Origin: Streptomyces lienomycini
GTDB taxonomy: Bacteria; Actinomycetota; Actinomycetes; Streptomycetales; Streptomycetaceae
DNA length: 64,000 nt
Reading direction: 5' to 3'
NCBI RefSeq assembly: GCF_027947595.1
Contig: NZ_CP116257.1
Span: 3,286,001 to 3,350,000, forward strand
In this document: positions 15,938-23,431 of the stretch, in pieces
How positions within the stretch are numbered: the first letter of the stretch is position 1
Layout: every line of letters starts with the position of its first letter
Notes under the pieces: generated by a model
The model's input: the letters and a program-made list of their open reading frames with translations, nothing else
Database searches by the model: none
What the model was told of the DNA's origin: nothing
Translations under genes and position numbers: made by a program

Positions 15938-17718
15938 TGCCCCACCTGCTGCCCCTTCTCGTCGCCGTCCCCCTCCTCGGCGCCGCCCTGCTCGCCGCCG
16001 GCGGCCGGCACATGCCCCGCGTCGTCGCGGAGAGCACCGCCTGCGCCGTCGCGGCCGGCACCGCGGCGCTCGCGGTCGTTCTGCTGGCGCACTCCTCCCC
16101 GCCGCCGACCGAGTGGGCGGGCGGCTGGGAGCCGGTGGACGGCCACAGCGTCGGCATCGCCCTGACCGGCGACGGCCCGGGGCTCGGCATGGCCGCGCTG
16201 GTGTCCGTACTGACCCTCGCCGCCCTCGCCTACTCCTGGCGCTCCTTCGACGAACCGCCGCCCGGACACGCCGGGGCGTTCCCCGCGCTCGTGCTGGTCT
16301 TCCAGGCCGGCATGTGCGGCTTCTCGATCGCCGGGGACCTCTTCAACGCCTTCGTCTGGTTCGAGCTGATGAGCGTCGCCGCGTACGCCCTGACCGGGCA
16401 CCGGGTCGAGGAGGCCAGGGCCGTCCAGGGCGCGCTGACCTTCGCCGTGGTCAACTCGCTGGGCGCCTACGCCCTGCTCATGGGCATCGCCCTGCTCTAC
16501 GCCCGCACCGGCGAACTCGGCCTGGCGGAGATCGGCCACGCCCTCGACGCCCACGGTCCGCCCGACGCGACGGTGCTGGCCGCGTTCGTCCTCGTCCTGA
16601 CCGGTCTGCTGGTCAAGGCGGCGGCCGTCCCCTTCCAGTTCTGGCTGCCGGACGCGCACGCGGTCGCCCCCACCCCGGTCTGCATGCTGCTGTCCGGCGT
16701 CATGGTCGAACTGGGCGTCTTCGGCGTCTGGCGCGTCTACGACACCGTGTTCTCCGGTCCCGGTGGACTGCCCGCCGCCGACGCGGAGCGGGTCCTGAGC
16801 GTGCTGGGCGCGCTGACGGCGGTGATCGGGGCGGTGATGTGCTGGCACCAGCGGCACATCAAGCGGCTGCTGGCGTACTCGACGATCGCGCACACCGGCC
16901 TGTTCCTGCTCGGCATCGGCACCCTCGCGCCCGGGGGCGACGACGGGATCGCGCTGTACGTCGTCGGACACGCCGGGGTGAAGGCCGCGCTGTTCGCCTG
17001 CGCGGGCATCCTCCTGGACCGGTACGGCAGCGTCGACGAACACGTCCTGCACGGACGCGCGCGCCCGCTGCGGAGCGTCGCCGTGATGTTCGTCGTCGGC
17101 GCGCTGGGCCTCGCGGGACTGCCCCCGTTCGGCACGGCGCTCGGCAAGTCCGCGGCCGAGGAGGCGGTGGGCGGCCCGCTCACCGTGCTCTACGTCCTGG
17201 CGAGCGCGGTGACCGCGGCGGCCGTACTGCGGGTCGCGGCACGGGTGTTCCTCGGCCTCGGCCCCACCCCGCGGGACGCCGGCGGTCAGGGCGCCGCCGA
17301 CCCGGACGAGACGACGGGCTCCGGGGAGCAGCCCGAGACGACGCGGCGGCTCGGCCGGGTGCCCGACACCATGACGGTGGTCCCCGCCCTCCTGCTCGCC
17401 GGGGCCCTCGCCGCCGGCGCCGTCCCCGGCTTCGGCGACGCGGTGGCCCGCGCCATGGGCGAGGCCACCACCGCCGGGCTGGTCCACACCTCCGTGCACT
17501 GGACACCGGTGGGCGTCGGTTTGGGACTGCTGTCGACCGTCCTGGCCGCGGTCCTGGCCGCCGTCGCCGTCGCCCGCCCGGGGCGGCTCGTCGCGCCGGG
17601 CTGGGCGACGGTGCTGCGACGGCTGCAGTCCGGGCACGTCGGCGACTACGTGGCGTGGCTGCTGGTGGGCGCCACGGTGATGGGGGTGCTGGCCCTCCCG
17701 GCGGTCCTGCCCGGGTGA
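15937..17718 (+). CDS. mnhD: Mrp/Mnh antiporter subunit D (NuoN/NuoM-like proton pump)
   Basis: A 593-residue protein with about 14 membrane helices, the largest subunit here. The proton_antipo_M core is clear: DLFNAFVWFELMSVAAYAL with the key Glu, the Lys-bearing LVKAAAVPFQFWLPDAHA, the broken-helix region and HIKRLLAYSTIAHTGL. A hydrophilic loop (residues ~450-480) is longer than usual. It ends the operon. No NuoL-like MrpA N-terminal protein is encoded nearby, so MnhD is the only large antiporter-type subunit. Confidence 0.92.
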   Translation: MPHLLPLLVAVPLLGAALLAAGGRHMPRVVAESTACAVAAGTAALAVVLLAHSSPPPTEWAGGWEPVDGHSVGIALTGDGPGLGMAALVSVLTLAALAYSWRSFDEPPPGHAGAFPALVLVFQAGMCGFSIAGDLFNAFVWFELMSVAAYALTGHRVEEARAVQGALTFAVVNSLGAYALLMGIALLYARTGELGLAEIGHALDAHGPPDATVLAAFVLVLTGLLVKAAAVPFQFWLPDAHAVAPTPVCMLLSGVMVELGVFGVWRVYDTVFSGPGGLPAADAERVLSVLGALTAVIGAVMCWHQRHIKRLLAYSTIAHTGLFLLGIGTLAPGGDDGIALYVVGHAGVKAALFACAGILLDRYGSVDEHVLHGRARPLRSVAVMFVVGALGLAGLPPFGTALGKSAAEEAVGGPLTVLYVLASAVTAAAVLRVAARVFLGLGPTPRDAGGQGAADPDETTGSGEQPETTRRLGRVPDTMTVVPALLLAGALAAGAVPGFGDAVARAMGEATTAGLVHTSVHWTPVGVGLGLLSTVLAAVLAAVAVARPGRLVAPGWATVLRRLQSGHVGDYVAWLLVGATVMGVLALPAVLPG

Positions 17719-17763
17719 GCGGGCGACACCCACGGGCGGATCCTCGGGTCCCGGACGTCCCCC

Positions 17764-18447
17764 TCAGGTCCCGTACGTCACCCGCACCTCCTCGAAGCCC
17801 AGGGAGTTCAGCAGCCCCCGGAGCATCGCCGTGGTGTTGGCCTCGGCTCGCGCCTTCAACTCGCTCTCCTCGGCCGCCTCACCGATGTGCCGGGCCGCCA
17901 GCTTCCGCACGGCCTGCTCGCTGTTGGGATTGTCCGAGAACAGGTCGCCGAGGCGGTCGAACAGCCCGCGCTGCTTGGACACCGCGTAGGAGCGGTCGGG
18001 GTCGAGGGCGGGCTCGCCGAGCCCGGCGTGCGGCAGCCGCAGCGTGGCAGAGGTGCGGCCGCCGTCGACCGTCACGTCGTCCTCGCCCACCTTCCCGAGG
18101 TCGACGAAGGCGTCGACGGTGCCCGCCCCGACGTACAGGGTGCGGGTGCCGCGGATCGCGTCGGGCAGGAACTTGGCGTCCTTCTCCAGGTCCACGACGA
18201 CCTGGAAGTTGCCGGAGGCGGCGTCGAAGCGGCTGATGTCCCGGATGGACTCCAGCAGCGCGGGACCGGAGCGGTCCCGGGTCTCGGAGCCGAACAGGTC
18301 CTTCAACCCCGGCAGGACACTCAGCCGGAGCCCCGCGAACAGCACGACCAGCACCAGCACCACCGCGGTCAGCGCCTTCGCCCAGCCGGGCATGCGCCTG
18401 GCGGGCCTCTCGGCGGGACTCTTGGGCTTCTTGACGGGAGTCGTCAT
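17764..18447 (-). CDS. DUF4230 domain protein, membrane anchored
   Basis: A 227-residue protein. A basic N-terminus precedes one transmembrane helix (WAKALTAVVLVLVVLFAGLRL, residues ~22-42) and an extracytoplasmic domain. The domain has the pattern LLESIRDISRFDAASGNFQVVVD and LYVGAGTVDAFVDLGKV typical of DUF4230. The function of the family is unknown. The ATG has GGAGGG about 8 nt upstream. It is convergent with the antiporter operon and follows the tetracycline-type GTPase gene on the same strand. Confidence 0.85.
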   Translation of the reverse strand: MTTPVKKPKSPAERPARRMPGWAKALTAVVLVLVVLFAGLRLSVLPGLKDLFGSETRDRSGPALLESIRDISRFDAASGNFQVVVDLEKDAKFLPDAIRGTRTLYVGAGTVDAFVDLGKVGEDDVTVDGGRTSATLRLPHAGLGEPALDPDRSYAVSKQRGLFDRLGDLFSDNPNSEQAVRKLAARHIGEAAEESELKARAEANTTAMLRGLLNSLGFEEVRVTYGT

Positions 18448-18554
18448 GGCGACGGCCCTCCTTCCTACTGACCCGGATGCCCCCCATCTCCCGTGCCAGA
18501 CCGAGCAGTTGGCGCGGCGGGACGGAGCGGGCACCCGGGTCGTACGACGCCGGC

Positions 18555-20423
18555 TCAGCGCCCCGGCTTCAGCGGGCGGTCCGCGGACGGGCGCGACGAC
18601 CACACCGCCTCGCCGCGCGTGAGCCCCGGCAGCCGCAGCTCGGCCTCCCGCACCCGCCGGGCCGCCAGCTCCCCGGTGACGATCCAGGCCGGGTCGCCGC
18701 CGGTCGTACCGGTGAAGTCCGCGCGCAGCGAGGCCAGCAGGGCCGTCACGGCCGCCAGCGCGTCCGGCGGGACCTCCGCCTCGAAGGACTGGTACGGCTC
18801 GTGGAGCACGGTGCCCGCCCGGGCGAGGGCGCGGCGCAGCACGATCGCCGTCAGCCCGCGGAAGTCGGCGGCCGTGCTGAGCGGCGAGCTGAATCCGGAG
18901 CGGACCATCGTCACCCGGTAGTCGGTGACCGCGGCCCCGGTCAGCCCGGTCAGCAGCGTGGCGTGGACCGTTTCCTCCACGGCCTGGTGGAAGGCGCGGG
19001 GCAGCGCGCCGAGTTCCGTCTCGTACCCGAAGTGCCCGCCCGAGCCGCGCGGGCCCGGCTCGACACGCAGCCCGATCGTCGCCCAGTACCGGGTGTGGTC
19101 GAGCCACGGCATCTCCTCCTCCGCCTCGCCCGGGCCGGCCGGCCGCTCCAGGAACCGGACGCGGCCCGGCGTGAACTCCGCCTCGATCCCGAACTCCTCG
19201 GCCAGCGTCGCGGCGAGCACCTCCATCTGGACCTCGCCGTACAGGAGCAGCGCGGTGGCGCCGGACGCCGCCGGCCGGGCGTGCAGCAGCGGGTCCTGGT
19301 CGGCCAGTGCCAGCAGGGCGGAGCGCAGCGGGGCCGCCTGCTCCGGGTGCCGGGCCCGGACCAGCGTCCGCAGGGTCGGCGGCGCGAATTGCGGCGCGCG
19401 GTCGGCGGGCTCGCCGAGCCGGTCGCCCACGCGCAGGCCCCCGGGAACGGTGAGCGCGGCGATGTTTCCGGCGGTGAGCGTGGCGTCCCCGCCGACCACG
19501 TCGAGGCGGGTCACCCGGCCGCGGACCTCGGTGGTCCGCCCGTCGGCCTCGCGCCGCAGGAACGTCAGCCGCCCGCGCGGACGCACCTCGCCGTCGTACA
19601 GCCTGAGGTACGCGGTGCGCTCGCCGGTGGCTCCGGGACGTACGGCGAAGACCGTGCCCCGGGGTTCCGCGGTGCCCGCCGCGCCGGGATCGGCGGCCGG
19701 GACCAGCCCGACCAGTCCCTCGACCAGCTCCGCGACGCCCTGACCCCCGAGCGCGCAGCCGTGGTACAGCGGGTGGAACGAGCCGTCGGCGGTACGGGCG
19801 GCGAGGGCGGCGGCCAGATGCGCCGCGGTCGGCTCGGGGCCGTCGACCAGCGCGGCCAGGACGTCCGGGTCGACCTCGGCGAGCGCCTGTGCGGCGAGCC
19901 CGTCCGGCGGACGGCGGGTGACCCGCGCGTGCGCGGTCCCGGCGCCCGTCACCTCGGTCAGCGGCACGACGTGCGGGGTCAGCAGGCGCCGGACGTCGTC
20001 GAGCAGGCCGTCGGGGCGTGCCCCGGCCCGGTCGATCTTGTTGACGAACACGAGGGTGGGCAGCCGCAGTCGCCGCAGCGTGCGCATCAGGACGCGGGTC
20101 CGCGCCTGTACGCCCTCCACGGCCGACAGCAGCAGCACCGCGCCGTCGAGCACCTCCAGTGCCCGTTCGACCTCCGCGACGAAGTCGGAGTGCCCCGGGG
20201 TGTCGATGAGGTTGACGCGCGTGTCGCCGACGGTGAAGGCGGCGACGGCGGAGCGGATGGTGATGCCGCGGCGGCGCTCGATGCCGCCGTCGTCGGTGCG
20301 GGTGTCGCCGGCGTCGACGCTGCCGAGCCGGTCGACGGCGCCGTGGTCGAACAGGAGCCGTTCGGTGAGGCTGGTCTTACCGGCGTCGACGTGGGCCAGA
20401 ATGCCGATGTTCAGGGTGCGCAT
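18555..20423 (-). CDS. Ribosomal protection-type GTPase (TetM/OtrA-like)
   Basis: A 622-residue EF-G-like protein. The G domain begins at once with NIGILAHVDAGKTSLTE (G1), RRRGITIRSA (G2), LIDTPGHSDF (G3) and FVNKIDRAG (G4). Domains II, III, IV and V follow with the expected length (TetM and OtrA are ~640-660). The family releases tetracycline from the ribosome; chromosomal Streptomyces members can confer intrinsic resistance or have other ribosome roles. Near the end the domain IV loop region reads MVRSGFSSPLSTAADFR. It is divergent from a PRPP synthetase gene, with a strong palindrome between them. Confidence 0.9.
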   Translation of the reverse strand: MRTLNIGILAHVDAGKTSLTERLLFDHGAVDRLGSVDAGDTRTDDGGIERRRGITIRSAVAAFTVGDTRVNLIDTPGHSDFVAEVERALEVLDGAVLLLSAVEGVQARTRVLMRTLRRLRLPTLVFVNKIDRAGARPDGLLDDVRRLLTPHVVPLTEVTGAGTAHARVTRRPPDGLAAQALAEVDPDVLAALVDGPEPTAAHLAAALAARTADGSFHPLYHGCALGGQGVAELVEGLVGLVPAADPGAAGTAEPRGTVFAVRPGATGERTAYLRLYDGEVRPRGRLTFLRREADGRTTEVRGRVTRLDVVGGDATLTAGNIAALTVPGGLRVGDRLGEPADRAPQFAPPTLRTLVRARHPEQAAPLRSALLALADQDPLLHARPAASGATALLLYGEVQMEVLAATLAEEFGIEAEFTPGRVRFLERPAGPGEAEEEMPWLDHTRYWATIGLRVEPGPRGSGGHFGYETELGALPRAFHQAVEETVHATLLTGLTGAAVTDYRVTMVRSGFSSPLSTAADFRGLTAIVLRRALARAGTVLHEPYQSFEAEVPPDALAAVTALLASLRADFTGTTGGDPAWIVTGELAARRVREAELRLPGLTRGEAVWSSRPSADRPLKPGR

Positions 20424-20528
20424 GCGTGGAGGAGTCCTCGAAAGCCGTGGGCCGGAAGGGGCACTGGGGGATTCCGAGGAGTCGGCGCATGCGGGGGATC
20501 CTGACGTGAGGAGGGGTGGGGGACACGA

Positions 20529-20547
20529 CCGTCCTCGCCGAGGACGG
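20529..20547. promoter_or_regulatory. 19-bp palindrome in divergent promoter region
   Basis: CCGTCCTCGCCGAGGACGG is a perfect palindrome apart from its central base, in the 219-bp gap between the ribosomal protection gene (-) and the PRPP synthetase gene (+). It could be an operator for either gene, or form a 9-bp hairpin in the leader of the GTPase mRNA, where attenuation is known for tet(M). Confidence 0.6.
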
Positions 20548-20551
20548 ACCG

Positions 20552-20564
20552 CGCCATCATGGCG
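20552..20564. promoter_or_regulatory. 13-bp palindrome CGCCAT-C-ATGGCG
   Basis: Perfect 6-bp arms around a single C, four bases after the 19-bp palindrome in the same divergent promoter region. It may be a second half of one control site. Confidence 0.4.
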
Positions 20565-20642
20565 TGGGGCCCCGGGCGCGGCGCAACAGGATTTCCGTAA
20601 GCTGAGGGCCCCGGCCGGACAGGATCACGCGAGGAGCGGTCC

Positions 20643-21596
20643 GTGCGAGACATCGCCGTGTTCAGCGGTAGTGCCCACCCCGAGCTGGCCGAGGAGGTCT
20701 GCGCCCAGCTGGGCGTGCCGCTCAGCCCCACCCGGGTCAGTCGGTTCGCCAACGACTGCCTGGAGGTGCAGCTGCTGGCCAACTGCCGCGAGCGGGACGT
20801 GTTCCTCGTCCAGCCGCTGGTCAAGCCGGTCCAGGAGCACCTCGTCGAGCTGCTGCTGATGTGCGACGCGGCCCGCGGGGCGTCGGCCGGCCGCATCACC
20901 GTGGTCATGCCGCACTACTCGTACGCCCGCTCCGACAAGAAGGACGCCCCGCGCATCTCGCTGGGCGGGCGCCTGGTCGCCGACCTGCTGGTGGCGGCGG
21001 GCGCGAGCCGGGTCCTCGCCATGACCCTGCACTCGCCCCAGGTGCACGGCTTCTTCTCGGTCCCGGTCGACCACCTGCACGCGCTGCGTGAACTGGCCGC
21101 GCACTTCGGGCAGTACGACCTCTCCCGCGTCACGGTCGTCTCCCCGGACCTGGGCAACGCCAAGGAGGCCGCCGCGTTCGCCCGGATGCTCGGCGCCCAG
21201 GTGGCGGCCGGGGCGAAGCAGCGGTACGCGGACGACCGGGTCAGCATCAGCTCCGTGATCGGGGACGTCGCCGGACGGGACGTCATCGTGCTCGACGACG
21301 AGATCGCCAAGGGCAGCACCGTGCTGGAGCTGCTCGACCGGCTGCGGGAGGCGGGTCCGCGCTCCATCCGCGTCGCCTGCACGCACGGGCTGTTCGCGGC
21401 CGGTGCGCTGGGGCGGCTCAGCGAGCAGCCGGACGTGCTGGAGATCGTGTGCACCAACACCGTGCCGGTGCCGGTGGACGACCACACGGACAAGCTGCGG
21501 ATCCTGTCCATCGCCCCGGCGCTCGCCGAGGCGGTGCGCCGCATCCACAACGGCGAGTCGGTCAGCGCCCTGTTCGACGCCCGGCCGGCCGGCTGA
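20643..21596 (+). CDS. Ribose-phosphate diphosphokinase (PRPP synthetase) paralogue
   Basis: A 317-residue protein of the Prs family, which makes PRPP from ribose 5-phosphate and ATP. Conserved parts are visible: FANDCLEVQLLANCRERDVF, the YARSDKKD region (usually YARQDRK), HSPQVHGFF and the PRPP-binding loop. That loop, residues 218-226, reads DDEIAKGST, where normal enzymes have D-D-x-I-x-T-G-G/N-T, so a Thr is Lys and a Gly is Ser. It is thus probably an accessory paralogue with altered activity. GTG start with GAGGAG 7 nt upstream. Its 3' end overlaps the convergent STAS gene by 35 bp. Confidence 0.88.
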   Translation: MRDIAVFSGSAHPELAEEVCAQLGVPLSPTRVSRFANDCLEVQLLANCRERDVFLVQPLVKPVQEHLVELLLMCDAARGASAGRITVVMPHYSYARSDKKDAPRISLGGRLVADLLVAAGASRVLAMTLHSPQVHGFFSVPVDHLHALRELAAHFGQYDLSRVTVVSPDLGNAKEAAAFARMLGAQVAAGAKQRYADDRVSISSVIGDVAGRDVIVLDDEIAKGSTVLELLDRLREAGPRSIRVACTHGLFAAGALGRLSEQPDVLEIVCTNTVPVPVDDHTDKLRILSIAPALAEAVRRIHNGESVSALFDARPAG

Positions 21597-21948
21597 CGCC
21601 GAGGGCCTCCTCCAGGGTCGGCCGGGGCGGCAGCAGCCGGGCCAGGCCGGTGATCCGCAGCATGCGCAGTGTCAGCGGGTGGGTGCACACCAGGTGCACC
21701 TGTCCGCCCCGGTCCAGCGCCTGACTGCGCGCCCGGTACAGCAGCCGCAGCCCCGAGCAGTCGAAGAACTCGATCCCGCCGAGGTCCAGGACGATCCGGG
21801 CGCCGGGACGCCCCGTCTCCCGGTCCAGGTGCGGGGCGATCTCCGCGGCCGAGGCGATGTCGATCTCGCCCCGGAACTCCAGCACCGTGTGACCTTGGTG
21901 ACGGCGCACCCGCAGATGCCGGGTGGGCGACGCGGATTCCTGCCGCAC
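21562..21948 (-). CDS. STAS domain protein (anti-sigma factor antagonist)
   Basis: A 128-residue single STAS domain. The signature FFDCSGLRLLYRA contains the serine that is phosphorylated by an anti-sigma kinase in SpoIIAA/BldG/RsbV-type switch proteins. The N-terminal FRGEIDIASA is also typical. Unphosphorylated protein would bind an anti-sigma factor and free a sigma factor. No anti-sigma or sigma gene is adjacent. GTG start with GGAGG upstream. The last 35 bp overlap the PRPP synthetase gene tail to tail. Confidence 0.9.
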   Translation of the reverse strand: MRQESASPTRHLRVRRHQGHTVLEFRGEIDIASAAEIAPHLDRETGRPGARIVLDLGGIEFFDCSGLRLLYRARSQALDRGGQVHLVCTHPLTLRMLRITGLARLLPPRPTLEEALGVSRPAGRRTGR

Positions 21949-22111
21949 GAACCTTGCCTCCAGCCTGTTCCGGCCTGCTTCTGGGGGCTCAACTACCCAA
22001 TCCGCTCAAGAAGTTACCCCGATCGAGCGAGTTTGAGCATGTTCGATTGACATATGTCATCGAAATCTCACGGCCGCGTTCCATGGATGGCCGGATGGCC
22101 GGATGGGCAGA

Positions 22112-23053
22112 TCAGTCGACCACGAGGACGATCTTGCCCGTGGTGCGACCGGTCTCGCCCAGCGCGTGCGCCTGCGCGGCCTGGGCCAGCGGGAAGGTCC
22201 GCGCGATCGTGGCCCGCAGCTCGCCCGACCCGACCAGGGCGGCGATCTCCTCCATCCCGGCCCGGTCGGCGTCGACCAGCATCCGCACCGCCCGTACGCC
22301 GAGCCGATCGGCCTCCTCGTAGAACTCGTCCGACCCGACCGGCAGGATCGACACCACCACACCGCCCGGACGCAGCACGCGCAGCGACCGCAGCGACGTG
22401 TCGCCGCCGATCGTGTCCAGAACGACGTCCACGTCCTTCACCGCCTCGGCGAAGTCCGTCTCCCGGTAGTCCACGGTCTCGTCCGCCCCCAGGGAGCGCA
22501 GGAACTCGTGCTTGCCCGCGCTGGCGGTCCCGATCACACGGGCACCCCGCGCCTTGGCGATCTGCACCGCCGCATGGCCCACACCACCCGCCGCCGCGTG
22601 GATCAGCACCCGCTGCCCGGGCCGGACGTCCGCCCGCTCCACCAGGGCCTGCCAGGCCGTCAGCGAGACCAGGGGGAGGGCACCCGCCTGTACGTGGTCG
22701 AGGCCGGCCGGCTTGTGGGCGAAGGTGCGCGCGGGCGCCGTGACGTACTCCGCGTGGGAACCGTGGCCGAACGGGTAGGAGAGCATGCCGAAGACCTCGT
22801 CACCGGGCCGGAACGCGGCGACGCCGATCCCCACCGACTCCACCACGCCCGACACGTCCCAGCCCAGCACGAAGGGCGGCTCGCCGAGGAAGCCGCCGTT
22901 CGCCCGGTGCTTCCAGTCGGTCGGGTTCACTCCCGCGGCGCGCACCCGCACCAGCACCTCGTTGGGGCGTGGCTCCGGGCGTTCGAGCCGTACCTCCTTC
23001 AGGACCTCGGGACCGCCGAGGACGTCCTGGCCGATGGCGCGCATGGTGTTCAT
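22112..23053 (-). CDS. NADP-dependent quinone oxidoreductase / zinc-free alcohol dehydrogenase
   Basis: A 313-residue medium-chain dehydrogenase. The N-terminal GroES-like domain has VRVRAAGVNPTDWKHRANG and VLGWDVSGVVESVG. The cofactor domain has the NADPH motif AAAGGVGHAAVQIAKARGA. The structural and catalytic zinc cysteines of alcohol dehydrogenases are missing, as in zeta-crystallin/QOR enzymes. Likely role: two-electron reduction of quinones or enones. The start is taken at ATG 23053; ATG 23044 is also possible. It stands alone, divergent from the conservon. Confidence 0.88.
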   Translation of the reverse strand: MNTMRAIGQDVLGGPEVLKEVRLERPEPRPNEVLVRVRAAGVNPTDWKHRANGGFLGEPPFVLGWDVSGVVESVGIGVAAFRPGDEVFGMLSYPFGHGSHAEYVTAPARTFAHKPAGLDHVQAGALPLVSLTAWQALVERADVRPGQRVLIHAAAGGVGHAAVQIAKARGARVIGTASAGKHEFLRSLGADETVDYRETDFAEAVKDVDVVLDTIGGDTSLRSLRVLRPGGVVVSILPVGSDEFYEEADRLGVRAVRMLVDADRAGMEEIAALVGSGELRATIARTFPLAQAAQAHALGETGRTTGKIVLVVD

Positions 23054-23431
23054 CGAGACCTCGCAACTGGGGCAGGGGCGGGCAGCACGGTCTGCAACCT
23101 CCGGGGAGATCGTGCCATTCCCGGCGCCGTCCGGCACCCGGGGCGGGGCACCCGGGGGGTCGGCGCCAACTTGCCTGGCGGGCAAGGACATTCGCCAACC
23201 CGGAACGACCTCCCGGTCGTGACGGAATCCTCACTTCCGCAGGACGGTGAAATTGATCTTTTAGGCTTCACAACCGATAAGCTCCCCAGCGGCGCTGCGA
23301 GTTGACGCGATCGCGACGGGTCGGCTCAGTGTGCGCCCTCACGAGTGGGGTCCCCCCTTCCTCTCCCCATGCCTGGACACCCCCGCTCGAACACTCCCCC
23401 CTGTTCGATCGTTTTGCTTCGAAGGATGCAG
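23054..23431. other. Divergent promoter region, 378 bp
   Basis: No gene seen. It separates the quinone oxidoreductase (-) from the conservon (+). An inverted repeat CTTGCC-N5-GGCAAG (23170-23186) lies 117 bp before the oxidoreductase start and could be an operator. On the plus strand TTGACG at 23302-23307 is a possible -35 element for the conservon, without a convincing -10. The part near 23240-23285 is relatively AT-rich for this genome. Confidence 0.45.

Noticed and set aside
15733..17733. 666-residue minus-strand open frame antisense to mnhC/mnhD
   Set aside because: The plus-strand products are clear antiporter subunits; the antisense frame is Gly/Gln/Arg-rich without domains.
20424..20490. 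Attenuation leader peptide (MRRLLGIPQCPF...) before the ribosomal protection gene
   Set aside because: A short frame exists on the minus strand, but it runs into the main gene in another frame and lacks a ribosome site or clear alternative hairpins.
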